NCBI GenBank assembly: GCA_045596385.1
Contig: JAZOCC010000028.1
Location: 1-64,000 of the forward strand
Direction: 5' to 3'
DNA length: 64,000 bases
Source: SIG307 sp045596385
GTDB lineage: Bacteria; Bacillota; Clostridia; Lachnospirales; Lachnospiraceae
Shown: piece after piece, positions 9,271-17,861 of the stretch
Numbering within the stretch: the first letter of the stretch is position 1
How the letters are laid out: each line of letters opens with the position of its first letter
Program-made: the position numbers and the translations under genes
The notes under the pieces: model-generated
The model's input: the letters and a program-made list of their open reading frames with translations, nothing else
Told to the model about the DNA's origin: nothing
Databases searched by the model: none

Positions 9271-11295
9271 CATATCATGTATTTTTCCTATGGTCTCCTC
9301 GGAAAACCACAAGCGGTATAACTCCTCCGCTTCCTTTTTTCCGAGACTGTTTACGGTGTCGCTGACCTCCTTTAACAAGGCCGCATCGGTATATATATCG
9401 CCGATGGCAAACTCCAGCTCGCCGCTTTGTCTGATTCCGAACAAATCTCCCGGTCCTCTGAGGCGCAAATCCTCGCCCGCAATAAAGAAACCGTCATTGG
9501 ACTTATTTAGTATCTCCAAACGCTCCATGGTCTCCGGTGCATCGGAGGAACTGATCATAATGCAGTAGGACTCTGCATCACCTCTTCCCACACGTCCCCG
9601 AAGCTGATGAAGCTGCGCCAGACCGAACCGTTCCGCATTTTCAATCATCATCACCGTGGCGTTCGGTACATTCACACCGACCTCCACCACCGTGGTAGAC
9701 ACCAGTACTTGTATTTCTCCGTCCGCAAACCGGTTCATTCGTGCCGTCTTTTCCTTTGCCGCCATCTTACCGTGAAGGTACTCTACGCAAATATCGCCTC
9801 CCAGAGCCTCACGAAGCATCTCCGTATAGTCCAGTACATTTTCCGCTTCCGTCGTCTCGGAATCCTCTACCATGGCACAGATCACATAAGCCTGCCTTCC
9901 AGCATCAATCTGCTTACGGATAAACCGATGGGCAGTATCCCGGTAGCCGGTACCCACCACACAATTTTTGATCGGTTTTCTGCCCTTCGGCAACTCGTCC
10001 ACAATAGAAATATCCAAATCCCCATATAAAATAATCGCCAATGTCCGTGGAATCGGCGTTGCACTCATCACCAGGATGTGCGGATGCTCCCCCTTTTCGG
10101 AAAACTGCTCCCGCTGTCGTACCCCGAACCGGTGTTGCTCGTCCGTAATTACAAGGCCAAGTTTTCGATAATCCACCTTTTCCTGAAATAAAGCCTGTGT
10201 CCCGATAATGATATCCGCCTCCCCGGAGGCAATTTCCTGCCGTACCCTTTTCTTCTGTGCTTCGGTCATAGAACCGGTAAGCAGGGCACACCGTACTCCG
10301 AACGTTGTAAAGAGTGCCACCGCATCCGCCATATGCTGTCTGGCCAACACTTCCGTCGGTGCCATAAGCGCCGCCTGATAACCGGACTTTACCGCAGCCA
10401 GCATGGAAAGCAGGGCAAGGATAGTCTTACCGGAGCCTACGTCTCCCTGCACCAGTCGGGCCATGGTTCCCCCGCCCGCCAAATCCTTCTTTATCTCTTC
10501 CCATACCTTCTTCTGGGCATCGGTCAGCTCATAAGGAAGGGAGGCAATCAACTGATCACATTCCGCTGTATTATTAATCGGACAGTGATTGACTTCCTTT
10601 TCCTTCTGCTCCTTGTGATGCGCCAGTAACAGCATAAACCGGAAAAATTCTTCAAACACCAGACGACGTCTGGCCTCCGTCAAAGTCTCCATACTTTTGG
10701 GAAAATGAATCTCTTCCACCGCTGCCCGGTGAGATATGAGGTCATGGGTTTTCGCAATCTTCGCCGGCAAACGCTCCGGTTCCTTCTCGCACTCAGCCAA
10801 TGCTGCCGTCACTGCTTTCGAAATGATACCGTTCCGAAGACCTTCGGTCAGACTGTACACCGGCTGCAATACCTTTAACAGCCTTCCATACTCCTCACGG
10901 GTGTATTTTTTCGGTTGCTCCAATACCAGAGCCCCCTTCTTTCGTACCACTTTACCGCGAAACAGGTGTCTGGTTCCCATGGTCAGCTGATTTTTCATAT
11001 ATGGCTGGTTATACCAGGTCAGCTTCATACTGCCGGACGGATCCTTAACCACACAGGTCAGCACCTGAAGATTTCGGTATCTGGTCACATCGGCACTTTT
11101 TATCACCGATGCCTCAATGGTAGCGATTTTCCCTTCCTTTAACTCCCCAATAGGGGTCGGAAGTTCATAGGTCTCATAAGTCCTCGGATAGTAGGAAAGC
11201 AAATCTCCTACCGTAAAAACTTCCAGCTTCTGCAACAGCTTCGCCGTTTTTTCACCAATTCCTTTGATACAGGTGATTTTATCTGTTTGCCGCAT
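9256..11295 (-). CDS. recG: ATP-dependent DNA helicase RecG
   Basis: A 679-residue protein, the usual RecG length. The N-terminal wedge/OB region begins with a helix-hairpin-helix-like segment (IKGIGEKTAKLLQKL). Superfamily 2 helicase motifs follow: Walker A GDVGSGKT near residue 287, DEQHRFG near 388, the SATPIPRTLA motif, and QLRGRVGRG near 565. RecG remodels stalled replication forks and Holliday junctions. The start is the ATG at 11295 with AAGGGG upstream; earlier starts in frame lack a ribosome site. A strong terminator lies between it and the gene before it, so it may have its own promoter, but none is obvious. Confidence 0.97.
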   Translation of the reverse strand: MRQTDKITCIKGIGEKTAKLLQKLEVFTVGDLLSYYPRTYETYELPTPIGELKEGKIATIEASVIKSADVTRYRNLQVLTCVVKDPSGSMKLTWYNQPYMKNQLTMGTRHLFRGKVVRKKGALVLEQPKKYTREEYGRLLKVLQPVYSLTEGLRNGIISKAVTAALAECEKEPERLPAKIAKTHDLISHRAAVEEIHFPKSMETLTEARRRLVFEEFFRFMLLLAHHKEQKEKEVNHCPINNTAECDQLIASLPYELTDAQKKVWEEIKKDLAGGGTMARLVQGDVGSGKTILALLSMLAAVKSGYQAALMAPTEVLARQHMADAVALFTTFGVRCALLTGSMTEAQKKRVRQEIASGEADIIIGTQALFQEKVDYRKLGLVITDEQHRFGVRQREQFSEKGEHPHILVMSATPIPRTLAIILYGDLDISIVDELPKGRKPIKNCVVGTGYRDTAHRFIRKQIDAGRQAYVICAMVEDSETTEAENVLDYTEMLREALGGDICVEYLHGKMAAKEKTARMNRFADGEIQVLVSTTVVEVGVNVPNATVMMIENAERFGLAQLHQLRGRVGRGDAESYCIMISSSDAPETMERLEILNKSNDGFFIAGEDLRLRGPGDLFGIRQSGELEFAIGDIYTDAALLKEVSDTVNSLGKKEAEELYRLWFSEETIGKIHDMAESI

Positions 11296-11351
11296 GCAGC
11301 TTCCCCTTTCAATATAATTTGCCGCTCGGTCGTGGGCGCGTTCGCATTTCA

Positions 11352-11382
11352 TCGACACTTGCTAGCAAGCTTGCAGTGTCGA
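11352..11382. other. Hairpin in the recG leader region
   Basis: TCGACACT and AGTGTCGA form an 8-bp stem around a 15-base loop, between the upstream terminator and recG. It has no T-run, so it is not a terminator. It belongs to a set of GC-rich palindromes seen in several intergenic spaces of this window. Confidence 0.4.
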
Positions 11383-11412
11383 CTCAATGCTCACTTTGCC
11401 TGCACGGAAAAA

Positions 11413-11441
11413 GGAGCTCCCGCACTGTGTGCGACAGCCCC
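11413..11441 (-). terminator. Strong intrinsic terminator after the 135-residue membrane protein gene
   Basis: Thirteen-base arms with one mismatch and two G-U pairs close on a 3-base loop and are followed on the minus strand by TTTTT. It lies 20 bases after the stop at 11461. Confidence 0.8.
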
Positions 11442-11460
11442 TCGCATTTTGTTATTATTT

Positions 11461-11868
11461 TTAGAAATGCTTCTCAACAAACTTATCGATTACCGGAATC
11501 TTTACTTCCTTACCGAGCAATGCGAACAATGCCAGTAAACCGAATACTACCTTCTCTGCAATATCTACAAGAGTGCTCAAGGTAGAAGTGAATCCGTTGG
11601 TAACCGTATATATAACACTACCGTACATCCAGCCTCCGAAATTAATCAGGCTGAAGAAATTGCTCAAAAGACCTACACAGATGCTTAATGCAGCAAATGC
11701 AAGATACAGTACAATCGTACTTACCGCAGCCTTCTTTAAAGATTTGTTCTCCTCACGAAGCAGGATGTAGCCTGTTACCAATACTAAAGCAGTAATTCCG
11801 AGATAACCGCATAAAAAGGTAAGTGCACTGAATAAAGCTACAGAAATTCCCAACTTTGTCTTTTCCAT
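11461..11868 (-). CDS. Small membrane protein, function unknown
   Basis: A 135-residue protein with about four hydrophobic segments: residues 5-36, 48-72, a shorter one near 75-90, and one near 103-120. The C-terminus is short and charged. I do not recognise the family. It has AGGAGG before the ATG and sits between fakA (54 bases upstream) and recG, followed by a strong terminator. It may be transcribed with fakA; no promoter is evident in the short gap. Confidence 0.75.
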   Translation of the reverse strand: MEKTKLGISVALFSALTFLCGYLGITALVLVTGYILLREENKSLKKAAVSTIVLYLAFAALSICVGLLSNFFSLINFGGWMYGSVIYTVTNGFTSTLSTLVDIAEKVVFGLLALFALLGKEVKIPVIDKFVEKHF

Positions 11869-11921
11869 TGTATTATCCTCCTAATTTTCATCTATGACAA
11901 CACATTCGTGCATTGTCCGTA

Positions 11922-13595
11922 TTATTCCACAGAAAGTACATAATAGTAAATCGGCTGTCCGCCCGGATGTACCTCTACATCCACATCCGGATAAGCTTCC
12001 ATCACTCTGTCAGCAAGCGCATTGGCTTCCTCCTCGGAAGTCTCCTGACCGTAGTACAGGCTTACCAGTTCGGAATTCTCATCCATCAAAGCTTCCAACA
12101 GTTCAAATGTCACAACTGCAATATCGTTTCCTACAGCATAAATGGTCTTGTCACCGATTCCCATGTAATCCCCGGCCTTAATCTCCTTACCGTCCATGGA
12201 CGTGTCACGAACCGCATAGGTTACCTGACCGGTCTTTACATTCTGCATCTCGTCGGTCATACGCTTGGTATTTTCCTCAACGGACTTATCCGGCATGAAG
12301 TTAATCAACGCCGTAATACCCTGCGGAACGGTCTTTGACGGGATAACCACAATCTCCTTATCCTCCGTAAGACTCGCTGCCTGCTCTGCCGCAAGAATGA
12401 TGTTGGAGTTGTTCGGTAAAATGTAAATCGTGTCTGCGTTTACATTTTCGATGGCAGTTAACATATCCTCGGTGGACGGGTTCATGGTCTGACCGCCCTC
12501 AATAATGTAGTCCGCACCGATACCCTTGAAAATCTCATTCAGTCCCTCACCGATAGAAACCGTTACAAAACCGAACGGCTTGCGCGGTGCAGCCTCCGCC
12601 GGCTTCTCTTCGGCAGGCTGTGCCTGACTTGCACCCTGAATCACACGCTCGCTGTGCTCCTCACGCATGTTGTCGATCTTCATCTTCGTTAAAGAGCCGT
12701 AGGTCAAAGCCTTCTGAATGGCAAGACCCGGATCGTTGGTGTGTACATGAACCTTTACAATATCTTCATCGGAAACCACAACGATGGAGTCACCGATGGA
12801 TTCCAGATATGCCTTAAACTTTAATTCCTCGTCCATATCATAGTGCTTCTCCACCATAATAATGAACTCGGTGCAATAACCGAACTTAATATCCGCCGTG
12901 GAAATGTTATCGTTTGCGGCACCGGTAGCAGCCTTTGTGCTCGGTGCGGACACCGTAAGGGTAAAATCCGTTTCCTTGCCGGTAAGTGCATCCAAAACAC
13001 CCTGCATAATGGTCAAAAGGCCCTGTCCGCCGGAGTCTACCACTCCTGCCTCTTTTAATACCGGCAAAAGCTCCGGAGTAATATCAAGCACTTCCTTCAT
13101 ATGTGCCACAACTTCTTCCGCAAATACAAGAACATCTTCAACGCCCTCGTCCGCCAGCTGTCTTGCACGCTCCGCACCGCCTCTTGCGACGGTCAGAATC
13201 GTACCTTCCTTCGGCTTCATAACCGCCTTATATGCAGTCTCCACCGCACGTTCAAAGGCAGCTGCCAACATCGGAACACCGGCATCCTTCCGCTCCTTTA
13301 ATTCCTTGGTAAAACCACGGAACAGCTGGGACAGGATAACGCCGGAATTACCTCTGGCACCACGCAGGGAGCCGCCGGAAATTGCCTTACAAACCTGCTC
13401 CATGGACGGATTCTCCAGAGCGGCAACATCCTTTGCCGCAGACATAATCGTCAATGTCATATTCGTACCGGTATCACCGTCCGGTACCGGGAACACGTTT
13501 AACTCATTGATATACTCTTTATTAGCCTCGATGCGTTTTGCTCCGGAAAGAAAACACTTTTGAACCATTCCCGCATCAATCGTCTTCATACTCAC
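11922..13595 (-). CDS. fakA: Fatty acid kinase ATP-binding subunit (DAK2/YloV family)
   Basis: A 557-residue member of the YloV/FakA family. The N-terminal DhaL-like kinase domain carries the DGDTGTNMT nucleotide/metal motif near residue 39 and a GARGNSGVILSQ segment. The C-terminal domain is the family-typical FakB-binding part. FakA phosphorylates fatty acids presented by FakB so that they enter phospholipid synthesis; no fakB (DegV family) gene is visible in this window. The start is GTG at 13595, seven bases after AAGGAGG, rather than the ATG two codons later. Its position directly after asp23 is the conserved Firmicutes order. Confidence 0.93.
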   Translation of the reverse strand: MSMKTIDAGMVQKCFLSGAKRIEANKEYINELNVFPVPDGDTGTNMTLTIMSAAKDVAALENPSMEQVCKAISGGSLRGARGNSGVILSQLFRGFTKELKERKDAGVPMLAAAFERAVETAYKAVMKPKEGTILTVARGGAERARQLADEGVEDVLVFAEEVVAHMKEVLDITPELLPVLKEAGVVDSGGQGLLTIMQGVLDALTGKETDFTLTVSAPSTKAATGAANDNISTADIKFGYCTEFIIMVEKHYDMDEELKFKAYLESIGDSIVVVSDEDIVKVHVHTNDPGLAIQKALTYGSLTKMKIDNMREEHSERVIQGASQAQPAEEKPAEAAPRKPFGFVTVSIGEGLNEIFKGIGADYIIEGGQTMNPSTEDMLTAIENVNADTIYILPNNSNIILAAEQAASLTEDKEIVVIPSKTVPQGITALINFMPDKSVEENTKRMTDEMQNVKTGQVTYAVRDTSMDGKEIKAGDYMGIGDKTIYAVGNDIAVVTFELLEALMDENSELVSLYYGQETSEEEANALADRVMEAYPDVDVEVHPGGQPIYYYVLSVE

Positions 13596-13630
13596 CGTTT
13601 ATCCTCCTTAATGCATAAGATGCACATTTT

Positions 13631-13987
13631 CTAATCGATTACTCTGACACCCTCTACATAGATATTAATCTTTTCTACCGGAAGACCGGAGAATTCTTCA
13701 ATCTTATACCGCACATTGCTGACAAGATTGTCGGCTACTGCGGAAATACTTACACCGTAAGAGACAATAATATGAAAATCAACCGTAATCTTATTATCGT
13801 TTACCGTAACATTCACGCCTCGGTTCAAACTCTCTCTGCGAAGAAGCTTTGCAATACCGTCCTTTACATTCACGGCAGCCATACCGACCACACCGAAGCA
13901 CTCCACCGCAGCAGAGCCTGCGTACTTTGCAATTACTTCGTTGTCGATTACCACATTTCCGAGTTCCGTATTCATCGTAGCGTTCAT
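13631..13987 (-). CDS. Asp23/Gls24 family envelope stress protein
   Basis: A 118-residue Asp23-family protein (YloU type). It shows the conserved NEVIAKYAGSAAVECFGVVG start and the VDFHIIVSYG segment with two helices after it. Family members line the inner face of the membrane and affect cell-wall stress. The ATG at 13987 follows GGAGGGG. It is the first gene of the asp23-fakA unit, with 35 bases between the two genes. Confidence 0.93.
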   Translation of the reverse strand: MNATMNTELGNVVIDNEVIAKYAGSAAVECFGVVGMAAVNVKDGIAKLLRRESLNRGVNVTVNDNKITVDFHIIVSYGVSISAVADNLVSNVRYKIEEFSGLPVEKINIYVEGVRVID

Positions 13988-14040
13988 TATAACCCCTCCT
14001 TTTACCCATTTCCTCCATCTTAGGATTATGTATCTATTCT

Positions 14041-14069
14041 AGTATACCTCATTTTAACCAAAAAGTGAA
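14041..14069 (-). promoter_or_regulatory. Promoter for asp23-fakA
   Basis: Minus strand: TTCACT, 17 bases, TATACT. The -10 is near consensus, the -35 has four of six matches. It lies 54 bases before the asp23 start. Confidence 0.55.
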
Positions 14070-14149
14070 CCTATTTTTGAAAAAAACCGTGAACACCTGT
14101 AAAAATCCCGCATATCCTATACCGATACAGGAGTTTTCGGGGGATATTC

Positions 14150-14287
14150 ATGCGAAAAGTAGTCGGTTTTATTCTGTTTTGGATTGCAGTAGGCATGCTG
14201 CTTACCTTTTTCTTACGCAGTACCCTGCTCTCCGTTCTGCTTATCATTTTATTTCTCGTGTTGGGATATCATCTGTTTTGTCGCTAA
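14150..14287 (+). CDS. 45-residue membrane protein
   Basis: A short gene on the strand opposite to its neighbours. It reads MRKVVGFILFWIAVGMLL and then a second hydrophobic stretch ending GYHLFCR: two membrane helices split by an FLRS turn. GGGGGA six bases upstream is a good ribosome site. From memory, proteins of this type (MRK-VGF-LFW-AVGM start, GY-LFC end) recur in Clostridia, which supports a real gene, but no function is known to me. A -10-like TATCCT with a poor -35 lies upstream and is not convincing. Confidence 0.7.
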   Translation: MRKVVGFILFWIAVGMLLTFFLRSTLLSVLLIILFLVLGYHLFCR

Positions 14288-14303
14288 CCCCTCATACGCG
14301 AAA

Positions 14304-14340
14304 AGGGACTTTGCAAAACCCCCGGCCCTGCAAAATCCCT
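14304..14340. terminator. Hairpin between rpmB and the 45-residue gene
   Basis: Twelve-base arms with one mismatch around a 13-base loop lie between two convergent genes: 29 bases after rpmB (minus) and 17 bases after the small plus-strand gene. On the minus strand it is followed by TTTT, so it most likely ends rpmB; on the plus strand there is no T-run. Confidence 0.55.
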
Positions 14341-14368
14341 AATATTCATTCCGCTATGTGAGCATCAA

Positions 14369-14566
14369 TTAAGCGCGCTCAACCTTGCCGGCTCTTAAGC
14401 AAGCTGCACATACGTACATCTTCTTTGCGCCGCCGTTAACCTTAACCTTAACGGACTTAATGTTAGACTTCCACATTTTATGAGCTCTTCCGGAAACCTG
14501 GCTTCTGGAATGACTAATCTGCATACCAAACAGGGCTCCCTTGTCGCAAACCGCACATCTAGCCAT
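14369..14566 (-). CDS. rpmB: Ribosomal protein bL28
   Basis: A 65-residue L28 protein of the zinc-binding type: CAVCDKG at the N-terminus and CAACLRAG at the C-terminus supply two CxxC pairs. The middle has SHSRSQVSGRAHKMWKSN, typical of the family. It is a single-gene unit with its own promoter and a terminator-like hairpin after it. Its closeness to the asp23-fakA-recG unit is a conserved Firmicutes arrangement. Confidence 0.97.
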   Translation of the reverse strand: MARCAVCDKGALFGMQISHSRSQVSGRAHKMWKSNIKSVKVKVNGGAKKMYVCAACLRAGKVERA

Positions 14567-14619
14567 GTCAATTGCACCTCCTTAATAGAAATTCAAGGCT
14601 ATGGCCTACAAACAAATCT

Positions 14620-14648
14620 ATTCTATCAGAAGAAGCGAAAGAATGCAA
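14620..14648 (-). promoter_or_regulatory. Promoter for rpmB
   Basis: Minus strand: TTGCAT, 17 bases, TAGAAT, about 50 bases before the rpmB start. Five of six matches in the -10 and four of six in the -35. Confidence 0.8.
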
Positions 14649-14696
14649 GAAAAATTTTAATTTTTTTATTTTTCTTCAAAAAATGCGATAAATCCG

Positions 14697-15089
14697 CTAT
14701 TCTAAGCCTTCTACAACCTCGTTGATTTTCTGATCCATATCCGCTTTTTCTTTTTTATCCTTTGAAAAACGATCCAATACGTCCGGAACCATGTCGATGA
14801 CCTTGGTCACCACATCCTGATTCTTCACATTCACAAGCTTCGCATGACCGTCCTTAATCACCAGCACACAGCTCGGGGAAATCTTTCCTCCCATACCGCC
14901 GCCCGCATTGTTCTTTGCACTTCCCGTAAAAGCACCGGCGCCTACACCGAAGCTCACATCCACAAGCGGTAAAATAATCGTACCGTCATCAAACTTTACG
15001 GCATCGCCCACAACGGTCTTTGTAGTAAGGAATCCGTCCATCCCCTTAAATAAAGCTTCCACGGTTGCATTAAAATTGTTTTCTGCCAT
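14697..15089 (-). CDS. ytfJ: GerW/YtfJ family sporulation protein
   Basis: A 130-residue YtfJ-family protein. The glycine-rich core (VSFGVGAGAFTGSA, then NNAGGGMGGKISP) and the following PSCVLVIKDG are diagnostic. The C-terminus is charged and probably helical. In Bacillus YtfJ is made in the forespore and is needed for normal germination. It follows the DUF2953 (YtfI-like) gene by 32 bases; the same gene pair occurs in Bacillus, which supports both calls. Confidence 0.9.
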   Translation of the reverse strand: MAENNFNATVEALFKGMDGFLTTKTVVGDAVKFDDGTIILPLVDVSFGVGAGAFTGSAKNNAGGGMGGKISPSCVLVIKDGHAKLVNVKNQDVVTKVIDMVPDVLDRFSKDKKEKADMDQKINEVVEGLE

Positions 15090-15121
15090 CGTAACATCCT
15101 TTCCGCGCCCCTGCGCCGTCC

Positions 15122-16138
15122 TTATTCTGCTTTTTGTTTCAATACCTTCAATAATTTCTTAAAATTCTTGATAAAACGCTTTACGTGCTTGTCTCTTATG
15201 AGACGTAAGCCCTTTATGAGTAACGTGCCGAACCGGATTCTTCCCTTAAACTCCAGCTCCGCCACTACACGCTTTTCATAAAAATCAGGCACAATGGTAA
15301 CACCTTTTCCGTACCAGGCATATAAAACGCCCAACATGCCCAGCGCTTTTCCCGTAGATGCCGGGTCGCCGGTACCGAACTCCACCTGTCCCTTTATCTT
15401 TCCCGGCAATATATGGCGAAGAATCTGTTTTAGTGTAGCCCAGGCCTTTCCGATTGCCGTTTTGTGCAACTCATCCTGCAGAAAGATTACTACCTTCTCT
15501 TTCTTATGCCATAAAAGCTTCACCGTTTTTACGATATGGGATACCTTTTGTTTTATCTTTTCCGGAATCGCCTTAATCTTCTCAATTATCTGCTTTATTT
15601 TTGTAAACGGGGAGACTTTCTTTTTACCGCCGGCCTCGTCAACATCTGCCGATGTTTCCTCCGGTTCAACGGAAGTCTGTACAGTCACCGTACCGGATTC
15701 CATAGGCTTTCCCGAATTCTCTGTACTCTGTACAGGCTTCTGCGGCTTTATCGGCTGCACTTCTGTTGACTCTGTCGGTTTCTGTTTCTTCTTTTTCTCT
15801 TTTTTGGTTTTCTTTGCTTTTTTCTTTTTTTCCTTTACCTGCTTCTCTTTTTTCGGCTTATCGCTGTCTAACAGACAAAATCCGAATATCCGCACGGTAT
15901 AATGCAGCTTTTTTTCGGTATATCGTATCCTCACCCGCAAAAAGGGGTTCAGCCACGACACCAAACCGTCTGCCCGGAGAATTTCCTCGGGAGCTTCCTT
16001 TTTATCAAGCCTTCCTTTATAGCGCACCGGCGCCAACAATACCAACAGTACCACAAGCAGAAGCAGTCCAAAAATCACCAGAACCAAAATGCCCAGCCAC
16101 TTAAGCAGGAACAATAACGCGTGTAACACCGCCGTCAT
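15122..16138 (-). CDS. DUF2953 membrane protein (YtfI-like)
   Basis: A 338-residue protein with a long N-terminal hydrophobic segment (about residues 5-35), then GRLDKKE and a short domain, then a lysine-rich stretch at about residues 95-121, a low-complexity Thr/Glu/Val-rich linker, and a C-terminal DUF2953 domain. The lysine run and linker make it longer than Bacillus YtfI. The start overlaps the stop of the upstream gene (ATGA), so translation is coupled. Function is unknown; pairing with ytfJ suggests a sporulation role. Confidence 0.82.
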   Translation of the reverse strand: MTAVLHALLFLLKWLGILVLVIFGLLLLVVLLVLLAPVRYKGRLDKKEAPEEILRADGLVSWLNPFLRVRIRYTEKKLHYTVRIFGFCLLDSDKPKKEKQVKEKKKKAKKTKKEKKKKQKPTESTEVQPIKPQKPVQSTENSGKPMESGTVTVQTSVEPEETSADVDEAGGKKKVSPFTKIKQIIEKIKAIPEKIKQKVSHIVKTVKLLWHKKEKVVIFLQDELHKTAIGKAWATLKQILRHILPGKIKGQVEFGTGDPASTGKALGMLGVLYAWYGKGVTIVPDFYEKRVVAELEFKGRIRFGTLLIKGLRLIRDKHVKRFIKNFKKLLKVLKQKAE

Positions 16139-16473
16139 GAGCCATCACCCGCCTTGCCGCATTTTTGCTCCAGATGAGGAATCACTTGAAACTCTCCCGT
16201 GGCCATATAGGTATCGCAAAGCATGGCCGCCGCCAGCTCCTGTGCAGCCCCTTCACTCCCCGCCAATCCGTATACCACTATCTCTTTTTTACGGTAATAA
16301 GGCTGCAATAACTGGTTTGCCTTTACATACTCCAGGCAATTTGCTTCGTTGGAAGGAGCCGTCAAAAGATAAACATCCTTAACCGGACGTTTTTTCCCGA
16401 TGGCCTTCATAATGCGTTTTTGTCTTTTTTCCGGTATCCCGGCTACATATAACGCTTCCTTCCAAACTACCAT
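16135..16473 (-). CDS. Conserved-looking protein of unknown function, 112 residues
   Basis: A small soluble protein beginning MVVWKEALYVAGIPEKRQ. The middle alternates hydrophobic and polar residues (DVYLLTAPSNEANCLEYV; EIVVYGLAGSEGAAQELAA), as in a compact alpha/beta fold. I do not recognise the family. It sits 3 bases after the 457-residue gene and overlaps the DUF2953 start by 4 bases, so it is firmly part of this operon. Confidence 0.7.
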   Translation of the reverse strand: MVVWKEALYVAGIPEKRQKRIMKAIGKKRPVKDVYLLTAPSNEANCLEYVKANQLLQPYYRKKEIVVYGLAGSEGAAQELAAAMLCDTYMATGEFQVIPHLEQKCGKAGDGS

Positions 16474-16476
16474 GTA

Positions 16477-17850
16477 CTACATCCCCTCTGCCAATTCGCG
16501 AATTGCCCGCATTGCCGCTGTCTTCTCCGACATGTCATGACAGTTTTCAAGTGCTGCCAAAACATACTTCTGTATATCCGACTTTCTCGTAAACGGAAGC
16601 GGAAGATTCTGAATCACACGTGCCATTACACCGCGATTTACCGCCCTCTGTCCGTTTTCCAATACCTTGGTTACCGCCTCGCAGAACTCGTCCAACATCT
16701 GCTCAAAGGAAGTCTCCTTATGTACCTCCTCCTCCAGCGTTACAAAAATACTGGTGGTATGTAGACGTCTCGCATAGGCAACTCTGGTATACAGAACCTT
16801 CTGCAACATCGCCTCCAACAACTTGTCCTCTACAGGAAGCTCGTCAAAATAAGCCTCCTCCGTAAATAAGAACTCTTCTATCTGCTCCGGAACACCTTCA
16901 AAGCACTCAAATGCCTCTACCAGCTCCTCATCGGTAAAATCCTTGCCTTCCGCAAGCATCCGGTAAATGTCCCTGCAGCATGCCGTTGCCTCGGTATCCG
17001 CCGGCATCACATAGCCCTCGGTCAGCATGACTGTCATCAGATTATTTGTAATCTCCGTCAGACTGAAATACGCTTCGCTGACAGCTGTAATAAACTCCGT
17101 TACATCCTCCAGGACCTTTTTTGCTTCCCTGTACTGTTCCTCGGTAAGGCTGCGGTAATCCAATGCGTTCAGACGTTCCAACGCTTCCTTACATTCCGGA
17201 AACAGCTCCATTCCCTCCGGCTCATATAAGCCGGATGCGGAATACAACATATAAAACACACGGTCCAGGGTCTCCGCATCCGCTTCCTTATATACGGATG
17301 CCGTACTTCTGACCCATTCCATAAACTTTGCCTTCGTCATGCGAACCGGAAGTTCCGAAACCGTGGCAGATACACGCGCCAAAAGACCTTCCTGCTCCTC
17401 ATCAAAGAACAAGAACGAACTGATTTCCTCCAAAGCCGCATTACTGTCCACATCCTCTACCGTACCTTCCATCCCCGGTGCCAGACGCTGCAAGGCATAC
17501 TCATGCAAATACAACCGGTCGGTATAAGCCGTCAATGCCTGCATTGCCGTCGTAAGCTCCCGACGAAGTTCTCCGAGTCCTGTAAGCATTTCCTCCGATG
17601 CCACAGACGCCCTCTCAACCAAAACATCCATATATGTCTTCACCCTATCGGCATACACCTTTGCTTTCTCCGGAAGCTCTTCTTCATCCTCCGCCAAGCC
17701 TTCCGCAAAAGAGGTATACAGCATCGCCAGATTATAATTTGCCATGCGGTAATACACACCGGCCAGATTTCTTAAATAACACGGCAAATTATATTCCACA
17801 TCTCTCTTTGCAAGCAATTCCTTCCGTGCCTTTATTAATTCCTGATTCAT
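16477..17850 (-). CDS. Acidic, mostly helical protein of unknown function, 457 residues
   Basis: A cytoplasmic-looking protein without signal peptide or membrane segment. It is rich in Glu, Ala and Leu and appears almost wholly alpha-helical; the first 60 residues could form a TPR-like pair of helices (LRNLAGVYYRMANYNLAMLY). No catalytic motif is visible and I do not recognise it. GGAAGG precedes the ATG at 17850, 11 bases after the rhomboid-like gene. Confidence 0.7.
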   Translation of the reverse strand: MNQELIKARKELLAKRDVEYNLPCYLRNLAGVYYRMANYNLAMLYTSFAEGLAEDEEELPEKAKVYADRVKTYMDVLVERASVASEEMLTGLGELRRELTTAMQALTAYTDRLYLHEYALQRLAPGMEGTVEDVDSNAALEEISSFLFFDEEQEGLLARVSATVSELPVRMTKAKFMEWVRSTASVYKEADAETLDRVFYMLYSASGLYEPEGMELFPECKEALERLNALDYRSLTEEQYREAKKVLEDVTEFITAVSEAYFSLTEITNNLMTVMLTEGYVMPADTEATACCRDIYRMLAEGKDFTDEELVEAFECFEGVPEQIEEFLFTEEAYFDELPVEDKLLEAMLQKVLYTRVAYARRLHTTSIFVTLEEEVHKETSFEQMLDEFCEAVTKVLENGQRAVNRGVMARVIQNLPLPFTRKSDIQKYVLAALENCHDMSEKTAAMRAIRELAEGM

Positions 17851-17861
17851 ACAAAACCTTC

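Noticed and set aside
12898..13563. 221-residue plus-strand frame opposite fakA
   Set aside because: fakA on the other strand is a clear family member with promoter and ribosome-site context; the antisense frame lacks a ribosome site and resembles no family.
14660..14696. Terminator directly after ytfJ
   Set aside because: Only a 3-bp GCG/CGC stem precedes the T-run there, too weak to call.
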